DNA from: a bacterium
GTDB lineage: Bacteria; Hydrothermota; UBA3073; JACQXS01; JAQTXJ01
Length of the DNA: 51,327 nucleotides
NCBI GenBank assembly: GCA_028688815.1
Contig: JAQTXJ010000006.1
Coordinates: 1-51,327 of the forward strand
Reading direction: 5' to 3'
The notes below the pieces were generated by a model. That model made no database searches and had not been told where the DNA came from. It worked only from the letters and a program-made list of their open reading frames with translations. The position numbers and the translations under genes were made by a program. Each line of letters opens with the position of its first letter. Within the stretch, counting starts at the first letter, position 1. Shown here in pieces: positions 44,091 to 51,327 of this stretch.

Positions 44091-44714
44091 ATGAAAGTTT
44101 TTGAAATATTTAAATCGTTACAGGGAGAGTCAACCTTTCAGGGACTCCCATGTGTTTTTGTGCGACTTACAGGCTGTAATCTTCGCTGTGAGTGGTGTGA
44201 TACTAAATATGCTTATAAAGGCGGCAAAGAAATGACAATTCTTCAAATTATGGAAGTTATAAAATCGTATAAAACCCCTCTAGTAGAAATTACAGGAGGG
44301 GAACCTTTACTTCAGGAAGAAGTTTACGAGTTAAGTACTAAATTACTTGATAAAGGATACAGATTATTAATTGAGACTAATGGTTCTTTGCTTATAAATA
44401 GAATACCACGAAAAGCGATAAAGATAATAGATATAAAATGTCCCGCTTCAGGGATGCGTGGCAAAATATGTTGGCAAAACTTGAAAAAACTTAATCATAA
44501 GGATGAAATTAAATTTGTTATCTCGGATTACGAAGATTATAAATGGGCAAAATCTATTGTTAAAAAATATGATTTGCTTAAATATATTGTATTATTTTCT
44601 CCTGTATTTGAAAAAAATAAAAAATTAATATCCTCACTTTCTGAATGGCTATTGAAAGATAACTTAAACGTTAGATTACAAATACAATTACATAAATATA
44701 TTGGGGTAAAATGA
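44091..44714 (+). CDS. queE: 7-carboxy-7-deazaguanine synthase
   Basis: Radical SAM enzyme converting 6-carboxy-tetrahydropterin to 7-carboxy-7-deazaguanine in queuosine synthesis. The 207-residue protein starts MKVFEIFKSLQGES and has the cluster cysteines C29, C33 and C36 in CNLRCEWC, then EITGGEPLLQ and LIETNGSL. The CxxxCxxC form and short length fit QueE. It overlaps queC by four bases (ATGA), and folE2 follows, so the three make an operon. Confidence 0.95.
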   Translation: MKVFEIFKSLQGESTFQGLPCVFVRLTGCNLRCEWCDTKYAYKGGKEMTILQIMEVIKSYKTPLVEITGGEPLLQEEVYELSTKLLDKGYRLLIETNGSLLINRIPRKAIKIIDIKCPASGMRGKICWQNLKKLNHKDEIKFVISDYEDYKWAKSIVKKYDLLKYIVLFSPVFEKNKKLISSLSEWLLKDNLNVRLQIQLHKYIGVK

Positions 44715-45382
44715 AAATTAAACCTAAAGCAGTTGTTCTTGTGTCGGGAGGGCTTGATTCCTGTGTTACTGCGGCAATAGCCAATCAAAGCTGCGGACTA
44801 TCGTTTTTGCATGCGAATTATGGTCAAAGAACGGAACAAAAAGAATTAGCATCATTTAATAAAATTGCCGATTACTATAATGTAAAAAATAGACTTATAG
44901 CCGACTTGAAATGGTTGAAAAAAATTGGGGGATCAAGTTTAACTGACGATAAAGTTATTATCCCAAATGGAAACTTAAATAGAAAAGGTATACCTTCAAC
45001 GTATGTTCCATTCCGGAATGCTGTTTTGCTTTCAATGGCTGTAAGTTGGGCAGAAACTATATCAGCGGATTTCATATTTATTGGAACTGTAGCTCAGGAT
45101 ATTCCGAATTATCCAGATACAAAACCGGAATTTTTTAGAGTATTCAATAAGCTTATTAGAGTAGGTACAAATACTGCAATTGGAACAAAAATAGTGACCC
45201 CTATAAATAATTTAGAAAAATCTGAAGTTATAAAGCTTGGAATTAAGCTAAATGCTCCACTGAATTTAACATGGTCATGTTACAAAAACAATAAAACTCC
45301 CTGTAACAAGTGTGATGCTTGCATTAGAAGAGAAAATGCATTTAAAATCGTAAAATTTAAAGACCCTATACTTGACTTTTAA
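44711..45382 (+). CDS. queC: 7-cyano-7-deazaguanine synthase
   Basis: ATP-dependent enzyme that makes preQ0 from the QueE product and ammonia. The 223-residue product has the PP-loop SGGLDSC (S12-S17), the HANYGQRTEQKE segment, and a zinc site of four cysteines (C190, C198, C201, C204) near the C-terminus. The start overlaps queE by four bases; it ends 23 bases before folE2. Confidence 0.95.
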   Translation: MKIKPKAVVLVSGGLDSCVTAAIANQSCGLSFLHANYGQRTEQKELASFNKIADYYNVKNRLIADLKWLKKIGGSSLTDDKVIIPNGNLNRKGIPSTYVPFRNAVLLSMAVSWAETISADFIFIGTVAQDIPNYPDTKPEFFRVFNKLIRVGTNTAIGTKIVTPINNLEKSEVIKLGIKLNAPLNLTWSCYKNNKTPCNKCDACIRRENAFKIVKFKDPILDF

Positions 45383-45405
45383 TTTTTGTATGTTAAAATA
45401 AAAAT

Positions 45406-46191
45406 ATGAACTTAAAACCTCGTGATATACATAACGAAAATCCTCTTGTAAAGGGGATAGGAATAGATAAAGTAGGGATAAAAAACCTTAAATACCCTAT
45501 AACTGCCTTTGATAAAAAAGAGAAAAAACAAAGTACAGTTGCGACTATAAATATGTACGTCTCTTTGCCAAAAGAGTTTCGGGGCACACATATGAGCAGG
45601 TTTGTTGAAATACTTAATAAATATAAAGATACAATAGCAATTAAAAATATGAAACCTATGCTTGAATCCATTCGTAAAAAATTCAATGCTGATTCTGCTC
45701 ATATTGAACTATTGTTCCCTTATTTTATTGAAAAAACTGCTCCCTGTTCTAAAGCTAAAAGTCTTATGGAATATGAGTGTGAAGTTATATGTTCATTGTC
45801 TGAAAAAGAAGGTTTCAATTTTACCCTTGGTGTGAAAATTCCAATTGCTACGCTATGTCCATGTTCTAAGGAACTTGTTAAAAAAGGCGCACATAACCAG
45901 AGAGGAAAGATAATAATATTTGTTAAGTCTAAAACGTTTTTCTGGCTTGAAGATATAGTGAGAATTGCAGAAAATTGTGCATCTACTTCATTATATTCCA
46001 TATTAAAAAGGGAAGACGAGCAATTTGTAACAAAGTGGGCGTATGACCATCCTGTTTTTGTAGAAGATGCAGTCAGGAACGTTGCTCAAAAATTAGATAA
46101 GTTATCCAATATAAATTGGTATTCCGTAGAAGTAGAAAGTTACGAAAGTATCCATAACCACGATGCGTATGCTTTTATAGAGAAAAAATAG
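45406..46191 (+). CDS. folE2: GTP cyclohydrolase I, type II family (FolE2)
   Basis: Makes 7,8-dihydroneopterin triphosphate from GTP, the first step to both folate and queuosine. The 261-residue protein begins with a region LVKGIGIDKVGIKNLKYPI and has the metal- and substrate-site segments FRGTHMSRFVE, APCSKAKSLM, ATLCPCSKEL and GAHNQRG. This is the zinc-independent-fold alternative to FolE; its place after queE and queC suggests use for preQ0. queD, needed between FolE2 and QueE, is not in the window. Confidence 0.93.
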   Translation: MNLKPRDIHNENPLVKGIGIDKVGIKNLKYPITAFDKKEKKQSTVATINMYVSLPKEFRGTHMSRFVEILNKYKDTIAIKNMKPMLESIRKKFNADSAHIELLFPYFIEKTAPCSKAKSLMEYECEVICSLSEKEGFNFTLGVKIPIATLCPCSKELVKKGAHNQRGKIIIFVKSKTFFWLEDIVRIAENCASTSLYSILKREDEQFVTKWAYDHPVFVEDAVRNVAQKLDKLSNINWYSVEVESYESIHNHDAYAFIEKK

Positions 46192-46255
46192 TTCTTAGTT
46201 TCTCTAAATATGATATGTGACTAAAGAGTTTACACAAAAGAATCAAATCACAAAG

Positions 46256-46286
46256 TTGAGTTAATTCTACCGATTGTTTTTATAAA
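46256..46286 (+). promoter_or_regulatory. Possible promoter for the alcohol dehydrogenase gene
   Basis: TTGAGT (46256-46261) and TATAAA (46281-46286), spaced by 19 bases (or TTATAA at 18). The ATG at 46297 lies ten bases after the -10, again leaving little or no leader. Confidence 0.35.
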
Positions 46287-46296
46287 AATAAGTATT

Positions 46297-47391
46297 ATGC
46301 AAGGATTTAATCTTTTTTCACCCACTAGAATCATATTTGGCGAAGGCAAAATAAAAACTCTTCCTGAAATTTTACCCATAAATTCTAATAAAATTCTGAT
46401 AGTTACGGGTAAAAATTCTTCTAAAAATAATGGTATCCTGAGTACAGTTCAAAGTATACTGGCGGATACGAACAAAAAGATATTTATATTTGATGAAATA
46501 AAGCCAAATCCAGTAACAAACATTGTGGATTTGGGCTCTAAAATTGCAAAGAAAAATTCCATAGACCTTGTTTTAGGTATAGGAGGCGGTAGTTCTATGG
46601 ATGCTTCTAAATGTATAGCGATGCTTGTAAACAATGAAGGTAATGTTAAAGATTACATAAAAGGTAAAAAAATAATAAACCCTGTATTGCCAATAATAAC
46701 TATACCAACCACAGCGGGAACAGGTTCCGAAGTAAATCAAAGCGTAGTTATATCCGATTTGGAGACAAAAACTAAAACCGGTTTATCCTCGGAATATATG
46801 TTTCCACGGTTTGCGATACTTGATCCGACATTTACGCTTTCTATGTCGCATACTTTAACTGTAGATACTGGAATAGATGCTTTAACTCATGTAATTGAGG
46901 GATATCTTTCTACAAAAGCCACAATATCATCGGATAAGTTAGCGTTGGAATCCATTGAGATAATTAAAGAGGCATTGCCGCAATTAGTAAAAAATCTCAA
47001 AGATGTATCTTTGAGAACTCAAATGCTTTATGCGTCTATGTTGGGAGGACTTGTTATATCCAAAACAGGGACTATAATGCTTCACGCGATGGGGTATCCA
47101 TTAACTACTTTTTATAATATACCTCATGGTAGAGCTAATGGAATTTTATTGCCGACTATGATGGAATTTTTAAAGGGAGATAAAATAGATACTATTAACT
47201 ATATATTTAGAAATAATTTAAGAAAATTTCTTAATAATCTTGGGATTAGCACTAATTTAAGAGATTACGGTATAATTCCAGAAGATGTAATAAGATTTTT
47301 GGATAATGTATGGGGAAGACGAAATTTTACCGTAACTCCTAAGTTAGTAACCAAGGATGATATTATAAATCTTTATAAACAAGCTCTTTAA
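46297..47391 (+). CDS. Iron-containing alcohol dehydrogenase
   Basis: The 364-residue member of the type III (Fe-ADH) family begins FSPTRIIFGEGKI, with the NAD(P)-binding GIGGGSSMDASK, TIPTTAGTGSEVNQS, and metal ligands in VDTGIDALTHVIEG, MLHAMGYPL and NIPHGRANGILLP. All Asp/His ligands for Fe2+ are present. It would interconvert alcohols or diols and aldehydes; substrate is unknown. It is followed after 84 bases by tRNA-Ala and is likely monocistronic. Confidence 0.9.
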   Translation: MQGFNLFSPTRIIFGEGKIKTLPEILPINSNKILIVTGKNSSKNNGILSTVQSILADTNKKIFIFDEIKPNPVTNIVDLGSKIAKKNSIDLVLGIGGGSSMDASKCIAMLVNNEGNVKDYIKGKKIINPVLPIITIPTTAGTGSEVNQSVVISDLETKTKTGLSSEYMFPRFAILDPTFTLSMSHTLTVDTGIDALTHVIEGYLSTKATISSDKLALESIEIIKEALPQLVKNLKDVSLRTQMLYASMLGGLVISKTGTIMLHAMGYPLTTFYNIPHGRANGILLPTMMEFLKGDKIDTINYIFRNNLRKFLNNLGISTNLRDYGIIPEDVIRFLDNVWGRRNFTVTPKLVTKDDIINLYKQAL

Positions 47392-47431
47392 GTAATTCAA
47401 GAGAAGAAGAAACCGTATAACACATAAAATC

Positions 47432-47459
47432 TTGACAATTTTTTTATTATATATACAGT
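47432..47459 (+). promoter_or_regulatory. Promoter TTGACA-N16-TACAGT for tRNA-Ala
   Basis: TTGACA (47432-47437) and TACAGT (47454-47459), spacing 16 bases; the predicted transcript starts about 10 bases ahead of the tRNA. Confidence 0.5.
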
Positions 47460-47475
47460 CTAAAATTATCTTAAT

Positions 47476-47547
47476 GGGGGCGTAGTTCAGTGGGAGAACG
47501 CCTGGCTGGCAGCCAGGAAGTCAGGGGTTCAAATCCCCTCGCCTCCA
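47476..47547 (+). tRNA. tRNA-Ala (anticodon GGC)
   Basis: 72 bases fold into a full cloverleaf: acceptor stem GGGGGCG with CGCCTCC, D-loop with AGTTCAGTGGGAGAAC, anticodon stem CCTGG/CCAGG with loop CTGGCAG (GGC at the centre) and T-loop GGTTCAAATCC. The acceptor holds the G3-U70 pair that marks alanine tRNAs. The 3' CCA is not encoded, so it must be added by the tRNA nucleotidyltransferase. Confidence 0.95.
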
Positions 47548-47581
47548 TAGTATAATATAAATAGTATAAAAAGGAGATAAT

Positions 47582-48886
47582 ATGCTAAAAAAAGTATTAC
47601 CGTTTGTTCTTGTTTTTGTAATGGGGTGTGAGCAAGGTGGAGGGTTTCGAGATATTGCTCTTGTTAGACAAGCAAAAAGGGAAATAAGAAGGATTCGTAA
47701 TGCAATTGAGGAATATAAATTAGACCATAGTTATTATCCTTCAGAAAATAGTGACCTTAAAGTAATGCTTTCCCCTTACTTGTGTAAATTCATTTATTCA
47801 GAGGGGAAAGATGTTGCAGAATATACTTCAGTAGTATTAAGCAGCAGAAGTAATTTAGACCAACTATTTAGTGGGTTGTCGGGGTGTGCAAGAATAAAAG
47901 ATCCAGAAATTGAGGCGATATATAACAAAATTCAATCTGCATTTAAACTTTATGAACAACTGCTTGCGGGAGAAAATGTAAAACCACCTTCAATAAGTCA
48001 GGATATTTCTAAAATACAGGAGTTAGTTTCCAAAATAAAACCTAATGAAAGAAAAAATTCACTTGGAGATTCATTGATAAAGGCTACTTCTTTAGTTATG
48101 AGTGCGGTAGATAAATCAATTCAAGGTATTTCAAAAGAAGAAGATATGCATTTGAAAAACATAAGGTCTACTTTTGAATATTATAATTCAGAGTTGTCTG
48201 GTAAGAAAATTTCTGAAAAACCAGAACTTTTTGACCCTGTAAACGAATTAAAAGCCTTAAAAGAAATAAATCCTGATTCCAATGCTTTTCAATCTGTAAA
48301 AGATGCACTTGCTTATTATAATGGTATTAAAGGTCTGGAAAGTTATTATGAGTTTTTAATTACACTTGTAAAAGACATTGAAAGGTCAAAGAAAATTTTT
48401 GCGATGTTTGAAACAAAAGTATCGGGAGATTTAAAGGCGGCAAAAATTGTCCAAGCTCAGGCCGTTTTGCGTCGTATGGCCGATGCCTTAAGAGATTATA
48501 AACGAAAAGAAGGAACTTTTCCAAGTCAGGATGTTAATATTGAGTCGGTTCTTCATCCATATTTTGTAGAAACAACTGTAAGCGGAGAACGAATAGATAG
48601 ATGGGAATCGTCTATAGCATGGCTAACTGCGATACCTACTTATAAAACTACAGATTCTTCTTCGGAATTTGTTTTATTGGCGCAGGTTAACAATGAAACA
48701 AAAACTCCCGTATCAATTAAACTTATTGTTCAAAACGAGTGGGATAATATAGTTAGCGCATTTGCAGTCCCGTTAACATATACGACACCCGATTCTTCAC
48801 AAACTTATTTTATAAAAACCCGTGCAAAAGATACTGGTAATTCGTTTATAACCGATCGACCACCGGTTGTCAAAAAAGGAGCTTAA
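47582..48886 (+). CDS. Lipoprotein with duplicated pseudopilin-like and helical modules
   Basis: A 434-residue protein with a lipobox (VFVMGC, Cys16) and GGGFRD after it. Two segments resemble the helix-loop end of type II secretion major pseudopilins (Ala-x-x-x-I-R-x-AL-x-Y-K..YP): near residues 30-60 (AKREIRRIRNAIEEYKLDHS, YYPSENS) and 295-330 (AQAVLRRMADALRDYKRKEG, TFPSQD), each followed by an SPYL or HPYF beta-start. Between them, two helical repeats of about 55 residues (IQSAFKLYEQLLAG and IRSTFEYYNSELSG) form a second kind of duplication. The Shine-Dalgarno AAAGGAGAT is strong. Function is unknown; the envelope location is clear from the lipobox. It is followed by the TPR protein without a gap. 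Confidence 0.65.
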   Translation: MLKKVLPFVLVFVMGCEQGGGFRDIALVRQAKREIRRIRNAIEEYKLDHSYYPSENSDLKVMLSPYLCKFIYSEGKDVAEYTSVVLSSRSNLDQLFSGLSGCARIKDPEIEAIYNKIQSAFKLYEQLLAGENVKPPSISQDISKIQELVSKIKPNERKNSLGDSLIKATSLVMSAVDKSIQGISKEEDMHLKNIRSTFEYYNSELSGKKISEKPELFDPVNELKALKEINPDSNAFQSVKDALAYYNGIKGLESYYEFLITLVKDIERSKKIFAMFETKVSGDLKAAKIVQAQAVLRRMADALRDYKRKEGTFPSQDVNIESVLHPYFVETTVSGERIDRWESSIAWLTAIPTYKTTDSSSEFVLLAQVNNETKTPVSIKLIVQNEWDNIVSAFAVPLTYTTPDSSQTYFIKTRAKDTGNSFITDRPPVVKKGA

Positions 48887-50131
48887 ATGAAACCATATGT
48901 TTCAAATACTTACAAAATATTGAGTTGTTTAGCATTGTTTTTTATATTGGCAGAAAATGTTTTTTCTAAAGGAAAACCTGTTGCAACGGAAGAAAAACAA
49001 CCAAAATTAAGTGAGGCGCAAAAAGTTTATTCGTTTGGTTATGAGTATTTAAAAAATAAGATGTATGATGAAGCGATAAAAAACTTTGAATCTGCTATTC
49101 AAGAAAGCGCTTCTTATATTGATGCATACTTGAATTTAAGTATTGCGTATAAAGGTAAATGCAGATTTGATAAAATGCAAGAGACATATAATAAAATGGA
49201 GAAGTTTTCTCCTATTAAAACATACTATGCGCTTGGAAGTCTTTATACTGAGCTAGGCAAGAAAGATTCTGCTATAATAGAATATAAAAAAGCATTGGAA
49301 CTGGACAGTACTTATGCAGATGCACTATACGGATTAGGGTATGTATATGAAAAAATGAAAAAAGATACCGTAATCGAAGTCTATAAAGACTCTACGACAT
49401 CGGAGTGGAAGTCTATACTTGTGAAAAAGAACAGTCTTGATGTTGCAATAGAATATTATAAAGCCGCATTAAAATATGCTCCTAAAAATGAGAGCGTAAG
49501 GTACAGTCTTGCAAATGCATTTATATCCCAGAAAAAATATAACGAAGGCATAGAAGAATTAAAGGCATTGCGCGATGCGTATCCTGAGGATTTTGATGTC
49601 AGAAAGGCACTTGGGCGTGCATATTTATCCGCTAAAAAATATAATGAAGCAAAGTCGGAATTTGAATACATTGCTCAAAAATTGCCTGATAACAGGGAAA
49701 ATAAAATCAATTTTGGATATGCTTATGAAGGGTTGAAAGAATATGGTTCGGCATTGCAATCATATAACGAAGCTATTAGTCTGGATACTTCGGATGTTTA
49801 CTCATATTTCCCGGCAATAAATTTATGTCTGACCCTTAGTAATTTAAGTGAAGCTACAAGATATCTTCAAAAAGCAAGACTTATATCTCCAGACAATCAA
49901 ATTCTACATTGTCTTGCAGGAGACATACAGTTCCAATCTGCTATAATTGCGTCAAAAAATAAAAACCTTGAAGGCTCAGAAAACGGTTATCAGGGGGCGC
50001 TTAATGAATATAGACTTGCCTTAAATGGAGAAGCCCCTGAATGGCAGGCATATGCTAAAAAATACATAAAACAGGTAGAAGATAGATTGAAAGAGGTTAA
50101 AAAGGAAATATGGTGGCATAAATCTCGTTAG
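48887..50131 (+). CDS. Secreted TPR-repeat protein
   Basis: 414 residues with a signal-like N-terminus (about 8-27) and about eight tetratricopeptide repeats from residue 45 on: AYLNLSIAYKGKCRF, YYALGSLYTELGKKDSAIIEY, ADALYGLGYVYEKM, ESVRYSLANAFISQKKYNEG, DVRKALGRAYLSAKKYNEA, and NRENKINFGYAYEGLKEYGS. It likely binds other proteins in the periplasm. AAAAGGAGC precedes it, and the start codon follows directly on the lipoprotein's stop codon; the two are co-translated and may form an envelope complex. Confidence 0.82.
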   Translation: MKPYVSNTYKILSCLALFFILAENVFSKGKPVATEEKQPKLSEAQKVYSFGYEYLKNKMYDEAIKNFESAIQESASYIDAYLNLSIAYKGKCRFDKMQETYNKMEKFSPIKTYYALGSLYTELGKKDSAIIEYKKALELDSTYADALYGLGYVYEKMKKDTVIEVYKDSTTSEWKSILVKKNSLDVAIEYYKAALKYAPKNESVRYSLANAFISQKKYNEGIEELKALRDAYPEDFDVRKALGRAYLSAKKYNEAKSEFEYIAQKLPDNRENKINFGYAYEGLKEYGSALQSYNEAISLDTSDVYSYFPAINLCLTLSNLSEATRYLQKARLISPDNQILHCLAGDIQFQSAIIASKNKNLEGSENGYQGALNEYRLALNGEAPEWQAYAKKYIKQVEDRLKEVKKEIWWHKSR

Positions 50132-50192
50132 AGTATTTTAGCCAATATCTTTGTGAAACTGATATTTATATTTATAGAATAATAGAAAATTA

Positions 50193-50220
50193 TTGACAAA
50201 CCCGTTTTTTATATTAGGTT
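50193..50220 (+). promoter_or_regulatory. Promoter TTGACA-N16-TAGGTT for acpP-fabF
   Basis: TTGACA (50193-50198) and TAGGTT (50215-50220). The leader of about 40 bases carries the perfect ribosome site AGGAGGT (50259-50265) ahead of the ATG at 50270. Confidence 0.55.
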
Positions 50221-50269
50221 AGCAGTTTAAGTTTATATAGAAACGAACATAGGAAAATAGGAGGTTGTA

Positions 50270-50509
50270 ATGGATGTAAGAGAAGAAGTAAGAAAAATTG
50301 TTATAGAAAAACTCGGAGTAGAAGAAACTCAGGTTGTAGATGCTGCCCGTTTTATAGATGACCTCGGTGCAGATTCTCTTGATACAGTAGAACTTGTTAT
50401 GGCTTTGGAAGAAAAATTCAGTATGGAAATTCCTGACGACGAAGCAGAAAAACTTACTACGGTAGGTAGTGCAATTAAATATATTGAAGAAAAATCAACT
50501 CCAAAGTAG
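50270..50509 (+). CDS. acpP: Acyl carrier protein
   Basis: The 79-residue carrier of growing fatty-acid chains. The phosphopantetheine site is Ser36 in [19 protein letters not shown]; the four-helix length and acidic composition are standard. It is followed by fabF after 12 bases, the usual gene order. Strong AGGAGGT ribosome site. Confidence 0.97.
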   Translation: MDVREEVRKIVIEKLGVEETQVVDAARFIDDLGADSLDTVELVMALEEKFSMEIPDDEAEKLTTVGSAIKYIEEKSTPK

Positions 50510-50521
50510 TTAATTAACTTA

Positions 50522-51327
50522 ATGGAAAATCGCGTTTTTGTAACGGGAGTAGGTGCAATTACGCCTATTGGCTTATCCGTTAAAGATTACTGGAATTCTT
50601 TGATTTCAGGTACATCGGGCGTATCTAACATTACGAAATTTGATACTACAGAATTTTCCGTCAAAATAGGCGCAGAAGTTAAAAATTTTGACCCGCTTAC
50701 CTGTTTTTCCCCTAAAGAAGTAAAAAGAGCGGATACTTTTGTCCATTATGGTATAGCCGCTGGAATCGAAGCCGTAAAAGACTCGGGGTTGCAATTTGAT
50801 GACCCTTTACGAGCAGGCGTAATCGTTGGCTCGGGAATAGGGGGAATAGAAACGTGGGAAAGAGAATTCAGAAAACTTATAGAATCACCGCGTAGAGTAA
50901 GCCCGTTTTTTATACCAATGATGATAATTAATTCAGTCTCAGGTGAAATCGGAATAAGATTTGGTATAAAAGGGCCTAATTTTAGTGTAGTTTCTGCCTG
51001 TGCATCTGCTTCCCATTCGATATGTGAAGCGTATAGACTTATAAAAGAAGGACTTGCCGATGTTGTCATAACGGGTGGGTCCGAAGCTGCTATAAGTCCT
51101 ATGGCCGTTGCGGGGTTTGCGAATATGCGCGCTTTATCCACAAGAAATGATGCTCCTACTAAAGCATCAAGACCTTTTGATAAAGAAAGAGATGGTTTTG
51201 TTATCGGGGAAGGTGCAGGAATTATTATCCTGGAAGAAGCCAATCATGCAATTAAAAGAGGAGCTAATCCTTATTGTGAACTTGCAGGTGTCGGAATGAG
51301 TTGTGATGCATATCATATTACTGCTCC
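50522..51327 (+). CDS. fabF: 3-oxoacyl-ACP synthase II, 3' end outside window
   Basis: Beta-ketoacyl-ACP synthase that elongates fatty acids. The first 268 residues are present: MENRVFVTGVGAITPIGLSV, GVIVGSGIGGIETWE, active-site Cys160 in SVVSACASASHS, and the ASRPFDKERDGFVIGEGAG segment. The two histidines of the catalytic triad lie beyond the window. The frame is open to the last base. It lies in one operon with acpP. Confidence 0.95.
   Translation, partial: MENRVFVTGVGAITPIGLSVKDYWNSLISGTSGVSNITKFDTTEFSVKIGAEVKNFDPLTCFSPKEVKRADTFVHYGIAAGIEAVKDSGLQFDDPLRAGVIVGSGIGGIETWEREFRKLIESPRRVSPFFIPMMIINSVSGEIGIRFGIKGPNFSVVSACASASHSICEAYRLIKEGLADVVITGGSEAAISPMAVAGFANMRALSTRNDAPTKASRPFDKERDGFVIGEGAGIIILEEANHAIKRGANPYCELAGVGMSCDAYHITA

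Overview
The window is about 51.3 kb of AT-rich bacterial DNA. It is probably from an uncultivated lineage near candidate division WOR-3 or the FCB group. That placement is an inference from three things: two large secreted proteases ending in Por/type IX-style C-terminal sorting modules, an archaeal-type GatE (Glu-tRNA(Gln) amidotransferase subunit E) in an otherwise bacterial gene set, and bacterial TTGACA-type promoters. No rRNA is present. The only RNA gene is a tRNA-Ala(GGC), and I see no CRISPR array or insertion sequence.

Layout. 1-5.1 kb: gatE (minus strand, apparently frameshifted at the window edge), a cysteine desulfurase, an M23 endopeptidase and a membrane SGNH hydrolase, separated by purine-rich intergenic DNA. 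5.1-12.5 kb: ppdK runs with almost no gaps into a secreted SBBP-propeller protein, a small SLBB export protein, a Wzc-like chain-length regulator/tyrosine kinase and a sugar epimerase, then a possible terminator. 12.5-37.4 kb: a large surface-polysaccharide locus with a Wzx flippase, a Wzy/WaaL-like membrane protein, about nine glycosyltransferases, three methyltransferases and two AsnB-type proteins. Two GT-C-like membrane proteins lie in reverse orientation inside it, and one of them is split by a single in-frame TAA. hypD-hypE, with their own promoter, sit inside the same locus. 37.4-43.8 kb (minus strand): a subtilisin-like protease and a gingipain-like C25 protease fused to an eight-bladed FG-GAP propeller, both with sorting modules. 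44.1-46.2 kb: queE-queC-folE2 (preQ0 synthesis). 46.3-51.3 kb: an iron-type alcohol dehydrogenase, tRNA-Ala, a lipoprotein with duplicated modules, a TPR protein, acpP and the start of fabF.

How they fit together. Nucleotide-sugar and acceptor-modifying enzymes (epimerase, methyltransferases, AsnB amidotransferase) and glycosyltransferases would build a repeat unit. Wzx, the Wzy-like protein, Wzc and the SLBB protein would flip, polymerise, regulate and export it. In type IX systems, proteins with sorting modules are anchored to surface lipopolysaccharide, so the neighbouring proteases could be cargo displayed on this glycan; this is inference from location only. Genes of the polysaccharide block mostly lack Shine-Dalgarno sequences, whereas ppdK, acpP and the 47.5-50 kb genes have good ones. 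Several other genes (desulfurase, queE, hypD, the dehydrogenase) have a promoter -10 element only 7-12 bases before the start codon, which suggests leaderless mRNAs.

Strongest points for follow-up: the AsnB-like protein whose catalytic Cys2 is Gly, sandwiched between two glycosyltransferases; the isolated hypDE pair in the glycan locus; the single-stop GT-C gene; bacterial GatE; and the lipoprotein with two kinds of internal repeat.
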